DNA of 64,000 bases from Anseranas semipalmata (GCA_013399115.1 VXAA01001400.1:130546-194545); one strand, 5' to 3'. Positions 34,616-48,079 are shown, counted from the first letter of the stretch. The notes: generated by a model not told the origin, from the letters alone. Translations and numbers: made by a program.

Positions 34616-37600
34616 CAATTGCAAAGCAAAATCCTTTTCTGATTTTAAAGTGGTTTGAGATCCCTGTGTGAGAGGTGCAGCACTCAGCAGGGATAATGAG
34701 CCCCATTCTCTCTTCTCTCACCCTCAAGCAGAGTCAGCAATTGCAGGTGGCACCATGGACTTGGCCACCAGCAAATCTAACCACGCTACACTGGGGTACA
34801 GCATTACGAGAGCAGGGGTTTGACCAAACGAGGCTCTTCAACCTGGGAGACAAAGAGATCATTCATATATCCAGTCACTGGAGAAGGAAGCTGGACAAAT
34901 TTGACTCAGAATAGATTTATTTATTTATTTAAGAATGAGGATAATTGGCCATTGGAAGAATTTATTGAGGATTGGGGTGGATCTTCTAGCAGGACCAAAA
35001 TTTAAGCTAAGTCTGGATGTACTGCTGAAAGGGCAAATTAATCCAGACAAGTCCTGTGCCTTGTACTATTTGAGAATTCAGACTGACAATCCCAGCCTTT
35101 CCCTCTGACCTTTTATTCACTAAACTGGGTGCATGTTGGGTTTCAGGTAATTTCACACCAGGCATATCTGCTAAATCAGTTTGGAGTCCAGCTTCCTTTT
35201 CCTGTGGCTGCTGGTCTCCTGACCGTAAGGCAGAGCTACACATCCGTCCTGCACCACTCCTCCAAAGACTGCTTGTATCTGCACTGTCTTTCCATCCTAA
35301 TGTCTCAGCACCTCAATGCTGAATGTGATTCTACTTTCATTTATACTGAATCAATTAAATTTCTTTGGAAAACTATGTACTTTGAAACCTGCTAGGTGTA
35401 ACAAGTCAGAATATTGGTATTGATACTTTCACCTTAATAACTTAAAAGAAGAAAGATAATTGTCCTTGAGCAAAGGCAGAAGATGTTAGAATAACAATCT
35501 CCCTGGGGCAGGGATTATTATGTTTCTCGTGAGCACCTTTGGGACAGGGCAGGGGTCTCTGTTCTGACTGGCCTGAGAAAACCTTTGCCATTGCAAATGA
35601 TACAGCCAGACTCCAGGCCTCGTCCTTCAGCACTGAGACCAGCAGGAGCTTTACTAACCCCAAAGGAAGACAGACTGGTCCCTGCAGCTTCTTTTAGCTC
35701 TGGCACCATACTGAGACAGCAGCCACCCTGCATGCCTCCACAGAGTCCCATCAAGAGTTAACCCCAGCTGGGGGGATCCACATGTCCTGGAGACCTCAGC
35801 CCTGATACCTCAAGGAAGATCTGCATGCTGTAAGCCATTCGGGGCAGCAAATGCACGTGCTAAGCCCTGTTGGTATTTATGGTATTGTTTCCAGATGAGA
35901 TAATATCATCTGACAAGTGTGTGACCACCCCAACAGTAAATGTGGATTTTGGTTTGCAGCTTTAATTTGAGACTGGCTAGTGCCAAATGCTGGCTCTCCA
36001 CATTATAGCATACGTGCTCAGACTGCCAGACTTGGATGGTTTGGGGATGCAGCAGGACATGACAGAACAGGGACAGACTGATATGCACCCTCTAGCCCTC
36101 CCCACTCCTGTCCCCCTGCCTCTCAGGATACCTTCTGCTTCCTGTCTTCTGGGATGTCCCTCACATAGCCTTGGTCTGACTGCATGGGCTACGTGGATCC
36201 TGATCCACCAAAAGCATTTCTGCTGTACCATATAGAAAAACTAGCTGTGTGTTTATAAAAGTCCATTATTTCCCATTACAAGCTCCAGCTCCCCTTTCTA
36301 CCGACCTCCCCAGTCTCAGCTTTTCTACCACATCCAAGCAGGAAAATAAAAGAAAAAAAGAGAGGTTACTTGGAAAACAGAAAAAAGGCAAAAGCCAAGG
36401 TGAGGCAGGGAGATGTCAGTCCCATAGCAACAAAAGGTTTTAATTAATCAAATACGAACTGTGATGCAGTGTAAAGCAGGAGTACATTTGGCAGGGTGCT
36501 GGTAGCCAATCCTCAGCAGCATGTCTGGCTAAGAGGCCCCATTGTAGGGGAGCAGAGTAGGAGCTGTGCCCTGGCTTTCCTCTCTCCAGCCATCAGTTCT
36601 GGTTTGCAGTGGATGAGGGGGTCATTGGCCACCCTCCAGCTCAGAAACACCTGGCTACATCAGGAGGAAAGAGCACCTTTTACAGGTGCTACATGGAAAC
36701 CAAAGCAGGCCCCACCACCTCAAGGGGAAATGTCTTTCCCCTTTGTTTAACATTCCTGGAGGATGCCACGGCTATACAGCAGACAGCAGGAGCACTTGAA
36801 TCCCTCCTGCTAAGCCCCGCAGCATTTGATTGTTTCTGAACATGGCACCTCCATTTGCTGGGAGCTGCAGGGCAGGTGGTGCAGCTCCCTCCAGGCTGTA
36901 AATCCCCCTGGCCTGCCTGCCTGGGAAGGTATAAAATACTGACTATTCTCAGCATGCTCCTGTCCTCCAGACATTTAGCAGCTTACTCTCCCTGCAGTCA
37001 ACAGCAAAGCAGAAGCCCCTGCTCCTGAGCAAATCCTTGCTGGGTAAATGGAAATGCAGAGCCAGAGCAGTTTGGTGAATGCAAGAACAGGAAGGGCTTT
37101 GAAATGCACAGGTCTTGGTTTTTTAACTTCAATGAGGAAAGAAATACAGCAGCTAAGAAGCTTGCAGGGGCACTGAACAGTTGTATGCATGGGGAGACGC
37201 AGTGTCCACAGAGCATCAGAGTACCTCATCTGCTTGAAAGCAGGGCCAGATGAAGTGCTGCCATCCTGGAGTATTAGCCTGTCTGCAGTCATTGCAGTAA
37301 CGCTGCTTGCACCAATTGCATAATTGCTGCTTTGTGTGCAAAGCAAGAGCTGTACAGAGCTAGGCCATGTGTGGCACAAGCTCTGACAGCCCCGAGTTAG
37401 CCCCAGCTGCCAGAGGAGACATGGCCTTTCTCCAAACTGTCAGCTGCTAAGTGTGGGAAGGGGGTCACACCTGCTAGAGCCAGCTCCAAAGGAAAGCACT
37501 GGGGCTGCTTTTAGTGGGTACATCCATCTGTTGACATTCAGTATACAAGCAGTTTATCCATCCTTTCTTGCCACATCAGGAGTGACTGTGTTCCCCTCCT

Positions 37601-37629
37601 CACAGGCTCCATGGGGCATTCGACATTCA

Positions 37630-38114
37630 GCACAAGAAAGATGTGGACCTGTTAGAGTGGGTCCAGAGGAGGCCACAAAGATGATCAGAGGGCTGGAGCA
37701 CCTCTCCTGTGAAGAAAAGCTGAGAGAGCTGGGGATGTTCAGCCTGGAGAAGAGAAGGCTCCGGGGAGACCTCATTGCAGCCTTTCAATACTTAAAGGGG
37801 TCTTATAAAAAGGATGGAGAGGGACTCTTTACTCAGGTAGATAATGATAGGACAAGGGACAATGGTTTTAAACTGAAAGAAGATAGATTTAGATTAGACA
37901 TGAGGAAGAAATTCTTCACTGTGAGAGTGGTGAGGCACTGGAACAGGTTGCCCAGAGAAGCTGTGGATGCCCCATCCCTGGAGATGTTCAAGGCCAGGCT
38001 GGATGGTGCCCTGGCCAACCTGATCTAGCGGGTGGCAGCCCTGCCTACGGCAGGGGGGTTGGAACCAGATGATCTTTAAGCTCCCTTCCAACCCCAGCCA
38101 TTCTATGATTCCAT
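37630..38114 (+). mobile_element. 5'-truncated CR1 LINE with target-site duplication
   Basis: Classical avian CR1 3' end. It begins near the GTGGGTCCAGAGGAGGCCAC segment, passes through GGCACTGGAACAGGTTGCCC, and ends with the ATTCTATGATTC-type tail. The C-terminal part of the CR1 ORF2 frame is still open and stops at 38028, with [20 protein letters not shown] and [13 protein letters not shown] readable. An 8-bp direct repeat GACATTCA at 37622-37629 and 38115-38122 marks the insertion. The element is heavily 5'-truncated (about 485 bp) and cannot encode a full reverse transcriptase. Confidence 0.95.
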
Positions 38115-41100
38115 GACATTCACTTATGTAGCCAGGAGTGAAGAAGCGACTTGTCCTGGCCTGCAGAAAGTATTTCCTGGATTGCATCTCCTGCTGTAGC
38201 CCCTGGGTTTCTACCTTACCAGCTCTGTTCCACATATCCACCCTCAACCACCACATAAATCAGCTACCATGTAAATTCAGCCTCATCCTTTCAGAAAAGC
38301 TCAGCTTTGATGGAAGAGTTGCTAACATGAACCACAGTGCTGCAAATGAGGTAGGTCCCTTTGCCTAGCTAGCCCTTGCTGTGCCCAAGCCATCTTTGCA
38401 GCTGCATGCCCAAGTCTCTCCAGCTTGTGGGTCCTGCTGCAAGCTCTCCTCCTCCTCCACACCCTACAGTCATATGTTACTGGTGAACACCTATGGTATC
38501 TCCCTGCAGAATTTCAGAGCATTCCAGAGTGGGGAGATGAAGGGAGAGGAGAAAGAACGTATTGCTGCAAAATACTCCCAGGAAAAGAGTTTAAAGCATC
38601 TGCAAATGAGAACACATAGCTTTTTGCTTCCTCTCTCAGCCTTGCAAACTGCTGTGTAGGAACCGCTTGCTTTATTTGGAAATGCTACTGTAAAATGGGT
38701 CCCAATGGTGTTTTGAAAGCTCATGGCTTGACTACGAGCAGGAGCATCAACAGAGATTACTAGGATTCCCAGATGGATGGAAAACCTGTTTATTTCTGCC
38801 AAGATGTTTTCTACTTGCTCTCTGCATTAATCTTGTAGAAAGTGGCAGTGAGACACAAGAGGAGAGGACATTCAGCAGGGGCCTGGCAAATCTGCAGCAT
38901 GGTGTTTCTTCCTGCTTCAGCCCCACTCCTCTGCTGCACAGCTTTTCATCTGCAAATTCTCTGATGATGCTGCCAAAAGGGAAACCCATAATTCATGGCC
39001 AAGAGGATGAGTTGCAGTAGCAGAGAAGTTGTTTTGTATTTGACTGCAGCAAGCAGCCGTGCCAGGCTCTGGGCTTTTTTCCCCTGCTGCATCAGACTTT
39101 TTACATACTCCCGTGCTGTCTGGAGGAGCCAGGAGAACTGTTCTAGCAGAGGTGTCAAGGTAGTCAGCACCCAGCCCTCTTCCAGTGTGAGCTGACAGTT
39201 AGTGATAAGAGCAGGAACAAGACACTCAGACTAGATTAGAAGCACCATCCAGGAAGAGTGGGATTGAGCAGAGGAAGATTGGGGCAGCTCCTGAGAGGGG
39301 CCCTGTCAGGGAGCAAGAGCTTGTTCAGGACCTTATAGCGGCCACTTCAGTTACCAGCTGTGGTTTGTAGCAGCTGGTTCTACCTGGCTGGGCAGGACAA
39401 CCCCCTGCACATCTGCTGCCACTTAAAGCTCCTCTTGAAATATTTCCCACAATCACTTCGGAGATTCAGCAACATAGCTTGAAGGAAGAGAGAGGCTGAG
39501 AGCCAGTGATGGGGTAGGGACCAAACAGCAGCCCTTGATGCAGGCTTCTAGCTGCCTGCAGCACTACAGGCGTTATGCAGAATGAATATGGAGACACAAT
39601 GACTGCCCATAAAGGCTCCCAAGCTAATCCTTAGATGGGATCATGACTAATAAATGATAAAGTGATGAAGAAAAGATGCTAAAGATGAAGAAAGACCAAA
39701 GGAGACAGCAGTAACCCTGCTGAGTTGCTCTGCTCTGATGCAAGCTCCTTCTGACAATTCAATTATAATGTGATGCTAATTACTGAGATGATGGTATTGG
39801 GCACCAAGGCAGAAGGGCACTACAAGAAAGGGATATTGACAGGGGAAGGTGGCAGCAATAGCACTTCTCACCCAGAATGATGCCAAACTGCATCCAGGGA
39901 GCACTGAAAAGGAGCCAGTTCTAGGGTGGCGTGCAGTGGGGAACAGTAACATTGGATGACAGCTCAGAAAGGGAATGGTAATAAATGTGATAGTTGTTTG
40001 AAACACAGGCTGATCTTGCACAGACAGAATGCAATTAACCAGCGGAGGATTTCAGATCCAGGCTAGCATAGATGCCTCTCCGCTGTCAGACCTTTAAAAG
40101 TCTGCAGCTGGGCATTTGCACTTCTTTCAAATCTGGTGCACGGCAACTGTGCTCAGTTGGGAGCTGGTCAGGGACCAAACCCAGACCTCTGACACGCCAG
40201 AAAACATCCAAGAGGCTTGTCCTTAATCAGACAAAAGCCACGGAAGGGTTAAAGTCATTCCACTGTGTCTCGAGTCCCATTACTCACTACACCACACATA
40301 ATAGTGCCTTCCCTGAAAAAAGGTTTACCAGCATGCTCACTTTCACAAATTCTGCGTTTAAAATACAGCTTCTTAATCAAAGAGATACTATTCCCCATAA
40401 AGCAGCTTAAATTGTCCCTTAGATTTAAATACAGCCTGTTGCATAAAACATCCTTTTATCAATTTCACTTAGGGCTGACAAGTGCTTCCCCACGCACATC
40501 CTTTTAATAACATCAGAGTGCTTCACAGATCCCTTAAGTGCATTCCTTTGGGAAGCAAATACCCTTAAGGGCATCTTTTGTCCTTATTCCTTTTCTCCAG
40601 TTGCTGAAGAGGGATTCTGCTGAGAAGCACTCCACTGGGCTTGTGTTGCATCACATTGCATTTTGGGAATGGTGCTCTGCCTGCAGTTTCCAGGAAGGGC
40701 TGGAAGGTGCCAGTCCAGAAGAAACACCCTCAGCTGCTGCGCAGGGCATGAGAAGGGTTATTTTGCTTCTACAAACCACCGTTGGTCCAATGCGAGAACT
40801 GCATTTGGTCTGTGTCTGGTATTAGCAAACAGAAATCTAGAGCCTTGTCATAGTGAGGACAGACCTCCCTCCCTAACAATGCTCTCGGTGTCAGCAAGCC
40901 TGACACAGGAGCTAACCATTACAGCCCCAGCTGTCCATCCTTGGCAGAGAAGCATCAAATCCCCCTACCCTGTGCTGCAGTCACTGTGGCTCTGCTAGTG
41001 CTGTTACTTATTGGACATTGTGGCATGCGCTTTCCCATAGCAAGAGGCACAAAGTTTTGAGGTAGGTTGGGGAATCATTTGGGAATCAGTTGATTGTAGC

Positions 41101-42947
41101 ACTCCAGCACTTCAAGAGAAATCAAAGGGAGAAATGTGATTGATTTTATCAAGTTTTATAGGGAGAATGGGAAGGAACCAGTGTTACCTCATGGTTGGCT
41201 TGCTGGTCTGAGATTTGGTGAAGTTTGGTTATATTTTGGACTCTGCAGCCTGGCTTGATAGATGACAGTGGGCCAAAATGTCTGTCCTCTGCATTTGAGC
41301 TTTTCCATCAACCAAATGAGAGAACAAAGACAAATGAACTGAGGAAGAATGTTGTATAAGAGAGAGATTATGTGGTTAATTAACAATGGCAAGAGTTCAA
41401 GGTACAGACTTTTATGGCATTTTCTCTCAGGCCACAGCACTCTCCTTGCTGCACGCTGGAGGGCTGGGTCAGAAGCAAGCCCAAAACCTCGCAATGCCAC
41501 CAGCTTGGTGCTGGAACTGGTTTCCCATGCAGATCATCTGCCTGTGCGCTGAACCCACTCTGGCTCAATTACAGCATCACATGCACTGTCAGCAACTTAG
41601 GACCAGAAAGAAAAGACATCGCCTACTCAGGCTATTAGCCTGCTCAGGCACTGCAAACTCATGTGGCATCCAGACATTGAACTGGACATCTCAGCAGCTG
41701 CTGTACATTATGGCTGGAGGTGGAAGTGATAGGGAATGCAGGAACCTTTTTGAAACTCAAATGAAAAGAGGCTTTTTTAAAAGGAAAAACAAATTAAAAA
41801 ACACAAACCTTATAATTTTTAAAAATCCATCAGAAATATACCAGAAAAATCTGTGTTGCCAGCTGTTTGGTTAAATGGCTTCCATCTTGTCGTTAGCTGC
41901 TAGTACTTGGTTTATCAGAAAAATTGTGCATCTGTAGAACAAGCGCTTCCATATTAATGCCCACAGCCTCCCTGCCAGGGAGGGGTGCTCTCCACCATTT
42001 TTTGACCATCTGTGTCCCCTTTGATACTTTTTTGTTTTGTTTTGTTTTTTCCTGAGCTTCAGCATGCCTGACATTTGCTTTCTAGGATTAGGAGGTTGCC
42101 GTCTTCATCACTCTAGAAGGGTTTTCACCTCAGAGCCTAGCTGCCAAAACTACCATGACATTAAAATTGGGAAGTTGAGGGGAAGGAGGAGGAAGGTCTA
42201 GGTTCTAAGAAAAGGAACGCCATCAAGGACTAGTCTGTGGAGCTGAAGCCAAGCAGGTTTCAGATGACTCTTCTTCAGAAATGACCCTGTGGTCATTTTA
42301 GGTATCATACATCTAGCTATCGCCTCCCGAAGCAGATTCGTATCAGCACAGTTCCAGCAATATCCCCTCACTTGTGTGCCATGGTCCTACTGCCTCATCA
42401 CAGCATATTTACCAGGCAAATGAGACAACCAAGAACACTGTGGGACTCAGTGATGAAGACTGCTTATCACATCCTCCATCCCTTGCACCAAAGACTCTGT
42501 GAAACCATCCTGCTAGCCAGCCAGATGCTGATGCAAGTGAAACATGTTCACAGCTAAAGTCCAGTGAGCAGTGTCACAGCTGTCTTTTGGATGGGTGCTG
42601 AGGCATGGCAGGGCCAAACCTTTGAGAAATCATTTTTCTATTCTTTTTTTTTTTTCCCTTTATGAACAGAATTTCGAAGTCTAAGTGCATCTTTCTCCAT
42701 TTTCCAGCATTGCCAATGCTGCCTGCCATTCTCCTCTTTAAAAATCAGCACCCTGTTATCATTGCAGACGTGCAGAGTCAACACAGCGGGACCATAAAAC
42801 AGACAGATTGGGGTTAGCACCAGCTACAGTGGCTAAGTGGACTGATGGATGCTTTTAATAACCACAAATGCTATTCTTGGTGCTGATGATTTAGCAGTTA
42901 TCATAAGATACAGAGGGAATTAAAATGAATCCAAGGAGAGTACTTAC

Positions 42948-43017
42948 TTTTCATCTATGCCTGCCTGCTGCCCATTGGCTTGGCTCTGGCTCACAGAATT
43001 ATCGCAGAGAGATATCA
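42948..43017 (-). other. Exon-like segment G (function unknown)
   Basis: 70 nt on the minus strand, with donor AAAA|GTAAGT and an acceptor ending GGAAGGCAG. Only one frame is open (two leading bases), reading ISLCDNSVSQSQANGQQAG then IDE. No family recognised. It could be a real exon, a lncRNA exon or chance. Confidence 0.2.
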
Positions 43018-44971
43018 CTGCCTTCCAGCAAAGAATCAAAATCCACAACTGTTTGATTTAAAAGATGGAATACTGCAGTCTTCCTTTACACGTGGTCATC
43101 CAAAGTCACTGAAAAACACTGCAAGCTTTTAGATTTTGATTTTAATTTTGACCTAGAATAAAACCTCCTTATCTCAGAAGCAAATGACACAAAACTCAGG
43201 CTGAGCTTGATTATGTTATTAGTTAATTGGTTAAATTCAGTTTTGAGTAACTATTTGAGTACACGTGAATTTTCCAAGCAAACAGTGGGCCGCAGTGTTC
43301 CTTTTTAGTCCAAGAGAGATTTTAAGGTCAATCTTGAATGCTGGAGCAGCCCATCTCCAGATCTGGGTGAAAAACACAGGGACACAACTCCCTTCACACA
43401 AGCATGAACTGTTTGAGAGGCAGAGCCCCATTTCCCAGACTATGATCCCAGCCTTCCTAGAGGAAACTCGCTGCTCTCAGTGTTAGCAATTGGGGTCTCC
43501 ATAAAGATCCTCCAAGTCATCAGAAACCCTCACACTGAAAGGTTTCAAAGAACAGACACATTGGGTCTTAGGGATCTACGAAATTTTATCTTTTTTCCAC
43601 CAGTTTTGAATAGCACAGGCACAGTAAATCTATTTGCACTCATGCCCTGAACACTGCAGAAATACCCACAAAGCCCTTGCCTCGTCTGGGTGACTATTGG
43701 CACAGACTTTTAAGGATGCAGGGTACCACAGCAAAGACAATCCAAGAAAATGAGGCAAGGGTCACAGAATCAAGAAATTAGTCAATCACAAGAGAACAAA
43801 TGCGAAGTGAGAGACTAACTGCAGGATCAAAACAAACACAGCTCTGAAAGCAGAAATAGTTCATGTTATAGGACAAGAATTCTAGCTGTCCTATTCTGTT
43901 ACAGCCAGAATAGGACAAACCTTGCATCTGCTATTAACCCCTGTATGCGTGCAGGACGATGGCTTATAGGTTATGACATTTTAGTGGCTCAGTAAAACCA
44001 CCAGCTGATGCCCATCAATGGTGCCACAGTATCTGCATGGGCTCACAGTGCCTCATTTGCAAGGTAATACAACCCAGCTTGCAGGGAGCAGGACCAAGCC
44101 ATCACTAGGCAGGTGCAGAACCTGCCCGGGGTCAGCCAGGGTGGCTTGGCTGATGGATGGTACCACACAACCACTGAAACACTACTGCCTTCAAGTGCAT
44201 GCTTGTAGTCTGCAGATATGACTGAGGGCAGACAAGTCAAGACCTAGCTGTAACGGATTATTCCTTTAGATTTACCAGTATTGACTAACATGTACTAAAA
44301 CTAAGAGTTCCTGGGGCAAATCAGGAAACAAAAGCCTTATAAACATGAAGTGGGTTAAAAGGTCACCTTTTGCTTTGTGTAGATGACTGAAAGGGGCAGG
44401 GAGAATCCAGCTTCCAGGCATTTACTACTGCATTTTTCACTGCTTTACAAACATTTGAATTTTTGCATTCATTAAATCAGCATTGTCAATTCTCAACATT
44501 ACCACTTGCCTCGTTTCCTCTCTCATTGAAGATCTCAATTTATTCTATTCAAATCCTCAGAAAACGCTCCCTGTGTCCTTATTCTAACCCTCTTTAGAGT
44601 TTACCTCTTCTCCTGATATACCCCAAGCCTCCCAAGGAACAGGAGTCACAAGACTTGCTGCCTTGTGGATCCCTGACCTCACATCTCTGGACAGGGAAGG
44701 AACAGCCTACTTTTCCCATCTCTAACCTGCATTTGGGTTAGATTCTCCATCTGCAGCCAGCTGTGCCCTTTCCCCACAGCTTGGGTGTGAAGCTGATCTC
44801 TCAGCTGTAATAAAGGGGCAGAGGGGAGGGTCAAGTTTTCCACAGCCTGCGGACACAGCTCCATTTCCTCTCCACCAGGGTATTTTGCCATCGTTTATTT
44901 TAAACAGAAGGGAAATTCCATTTCAAACATTGAAAGCATCTTAAAAATGAGGTGACATTGTCACTTCTGGT

Positions 44972-44985
44972 GTTTCCATGGCAAC
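44972..44985. promoter_or_regulatory. Perfect RFX-type X-box
   Basis: GTTTCCATGGCAAC fits the palindromic X-box consensus GTHNCC-AT-RGNAAC at every position. It sits inside an AT-rich block containing TAATAATTAATAC that looks like a conserved distal element. Motif only. Confidence 0.5.
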
Positions 44986-45261
44986 CTGCATTTGTTTCTC
45001 AGAGCTGTTTCATAATAATTAATACACCACTTCCATTCACATGGCCCATATTCAGAGTGCATGGCACAGCCCCCACCAGGACTTTCTGGGGTCGCATTAA
45101 ATATTTATACTAAATCAGAAGAAAGAACTTTTCTGGTGTGTTCTCACCACTGGGTCAAAGCAGTGACACACTGACACCTGATCACTCATTTGCTAGCCCA
45201 GCTAGCAGAAGCACATTTGCTAACAGTAGCTGGGCACAGCCTGTAATGACATCCCACTCAC

Positions 45262-45360
45262 ATGATGATGGCCAGGGAAGCCACAGCCCTGTTGCTCACA
45301 CCAGGACAGAATACAGCAGAGCTTATTGTGCAGTCACAGCAACGAATCCAGAACTCTCCT
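45262..45360 (-). other. Exon-like segment F (function unknown)
   Basis: 99 nt on the minus strand, acceptor GCATTTGCTACTGCCAG and donor ATCAT|GTGAGT. One frame is open through the segment (one leading base), reading GEFWIRCCDCTISSAVFC then PGVSNRAVASLAII. The opposite strand is open too, which weakens the case. Confidence 0.15.
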
Positions 45361-46052
45361 CTGGCAGTAGCAAATGCAAGCTGCCTTATCTTACCATGCT
45401 ATGTTGATGTGTGTCTAGACATATCTGAAAGAAAGGGAATTTTGGGAACCACACCAGGAAAATCCTTATGCACAGAGTAACTTGCATATCTTGCACACCC
45501 TCCCTGCTGCAGGCTCTAGGGGAGTGTTCAGCAAAACGTGGGAGGGCACGGGGGAGAATCAGACCAAAGAGAGCCTACCATAACAGTAATAGAGCTGTGA
45601 GCAGAGCCTGTAGATGTATTGCCTCTGGACTGCGATCCTGCCAGGTCCCACATGTGAAGAAGCGGGCTCTCAGCTGGTAGAACCTGGCTAGGGATTGCCA
45701 AAGAAAATTCAGGTGCTGTAAGGTGTGTCTAGGAAAGATTTGGTGGGTGCTACTATGAAGTCTTAGCTCCAGCAGGAAGCTAAGGGGGTATTCTGCTCCA
45801 GTGACTCCAGCCTCCCAAGGGATACATAAAACAGAGTGGTTGGACCCAATATAGCCATTACATAACCAATGGCACTTTTCACAGGAGGAGGAGGGTAAGC
45901 CCTAGGATCCTGGCTAAACTTCAGTTCAGGTAATCACATTCTACCAACCTTCGTTCATTCTGCAGCTTCAGTTGGATATGGGATTTGAAGGCTTTTCTCT
46001 GCTGAGAAAGTTTTCTGGCTCTTTTTCCTGCTGACTAGACTTTTAACCGGGG

Positions 46053-46081
46053 AAAAAAACAAACAAACAAACAAACAAAAA
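46053..46081. repeat. (CAAA)n tract
   Basis: About five CAAA units after an A run. Confidence 0.9.
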
Positions 46082-47584
46082 CCACCAACCCTTCATGTGA
46101 AGCCTGGCATGTACCCCACTGGCATCAATCTGGGAAGAAAAATCTTCTTTGTGAGCCCTGAAATGCACTTCACATGGGAAGTCACTCATATATGAAGGAT
46201 GGGTCCCTCTGTGTCACTTGCTGTGCACATCCTTCCATAAAAAAAGGCTTTGCCACAACTGGCTTACAGATACTGACCTACTCCATAAATAAAGATTGTC
46301 CTTCTGCCAGACACTGTAAAGATCCAGAACAGGGAACATCAAGTGATCAACAACCAGCATAAATTAGGGTAGTGAGAGGGAGAGAAAGACAGCCTCCTGG
46401 AGCTGTAATTTGGCATCATTTAAACCACCCCAAGAGGCTTAATTGTAGACTCTGGCAGAGTACAGACAGGCTGCTTTGCTCAGAGCTTGTATAGTCACAG
46501 CTATGAACAGGAACTGACCCATCTCCTGGAGTCACACAGTCACTCACCACCTAACAGTGCTGGTGTAACTGAAAAATTCCCATGTCCCTGTGAATTACAG
46601 TGAAAAGAGGGCTGATGAATCTCAGTTGGCTGAATATACAAAAACCCCTGAAGTTCCAGACAGTGTCCGTCTGTTTTCTTGCTGTTGCGGTTTCTGCTGT
46701 CAGAAACTGTCAGGAGGTTTCTGTCTGTACTTCACTACAAGGGGAGCATGTGCAGCTTGGATTCTGCCCTTTCACTGTCTTATTTAAAGCTGCAAGGCAA
46801 GGGGCTGAAATCCCAGGAGGCAGAAGATGTTCATAGGCACGCTCAAAGGAACATCTAAGAGGTTAAATGAAGAGATCCCCAAAGCTGCAACAATTGCATG
46901 GATAGTCCATGAAGTACAAGAACTTTACTGTACCAAAAGGTCAGAATTATTTCAGTTCTCTCCCACCTGATGATGTCTCCCAATCCTTTACCAGACTGAG
47001 ATGGCTTCTTCTGGTGTTACGTGTCACAGGAGCTATCTCAGAAGTCCTCATCCTCTTCGTCCTGGGCAACTGTGCTTACATGGCAAGCACTTCAAGGCCC
47101 TTGTCAGTTCCAAATGATAAAGCAGCAGTTTTTATTTCTTCATGTCAGCAACCACCCTTCCTAACTCTGCTTTTCCACACTGATTTGCCTTGTTTGCCTC
47201 TCTTTTACTAAGGAAGGTTCTTACATTGTGTCCCTTGTTTACCTGAGATGTAAGCTGCAGCAAAGAACATTTGGCTGCTCTCTTCCTTTTTGTTTTTGAC
47301 TGTTCACCTCTGCCAGACACTCACTTCTTGATATCTCCCCTCTTACTATGTTTCCTTTTGCGAAACACGCTTGTTTTATCGCTAGAATGAAGCAATGAGC
47401 TAGGGAGTGCCTACAGGGACTTGCAATATTATTAATGCCTAAAACCCAGCAGCTAAACGCAACACTTGACTGAAAGAGGATTCTGTTGTTTTACATGGTA
47501 AAAGTTAAACATCTGTTCTCCTAACAACCACAGAACTTGGCAACACAGTAACAACTCCCTTCAGACAAGGCCCTCAAGAGTTCT

Positions 47585-47725
47585 TCTCAAGGTTGTACAT
47601 TCTCATTTTAAAGAGGGGAAAAAAGTTCAAAGCACAGACAGGTTAAATAACTTGCCCAAAACCACAAAGAAAGCAAGTGGCAGGGTTGGGAAAACCTGAG
47701 GTCTCTTCCCACCCTCAGTAGTATC
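47585..47725 (-). mobile_element. MIR/L3-like relic
   Basis: Contains GACAGGTTAAATAACTTGCC, then AAAACCACAAAG, then GCAAGTGGCAGGGTTGGGA and CCTGAGGTCT. This is the order of the reverse complement of the MIR core. Confidence 0.6.
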
Positions 47726-47963
47726 AACCATCACTTCAGGAAAATCAAAATGTTAAGCTAGATTCTCAACGTCCTTTCCAGTTAGCTTTCAGTAGAGGAA
47801 AACAGTCATAGCACAGGATTCAGTATTGAAACACTATCACACAGATTGTGGCTAGCCTGCAGTTAACTTGCCCCTACGAGACTGGATCAGAAAGGCTCAG
47901 CAGCATGCCTCAGACATAAAATTAATAGAGAAGCTTGCTCTTCAGCTAGAGCAATGCCCATAC

Positions 47964-48079
47964 CTTATGAGGAAGATTCCTGCTGGTGCCATTCAATCCA
48001 ATCACATCTGAAGATCCTACACAGGCCACTACACACAGAGGTTTTGGGATGACACGCTCCACCCCAGCTGCACAGCAGG
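47964..48079 (-). other. Exon-like segment E (function unknown)
   Basis: 116 nt on the minus strand, donor CATAAG|GTATGG. Two in-phase acceptors are possible (after AAAACTCAG, or 12 nt later after TGTGCAG). The only open frame has two leading bases and reads GVERVIPKPLCVVACVGSSD then VIGLNGTSRNLPHK, ending in phase 0. Segment D ends in the complementary phase. No family recognised. Confidence 0.25.

Noticed and set aside
37453..38028. 191-codon plus-strand frame
   Set aside because: Most of it is the C-terminal end of CR1 ORF2, preceded by unrelated flanking DNA. It is a transposon remnant, not a host gene.
47073..47140. Minus-strand open segment reading IKTAALSFGTDKGLEVLA with donor GTAAGC
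   Set aside because: The upstream sequence is purine-rich, with no usable acceptor between the in-frame stop and the segment.
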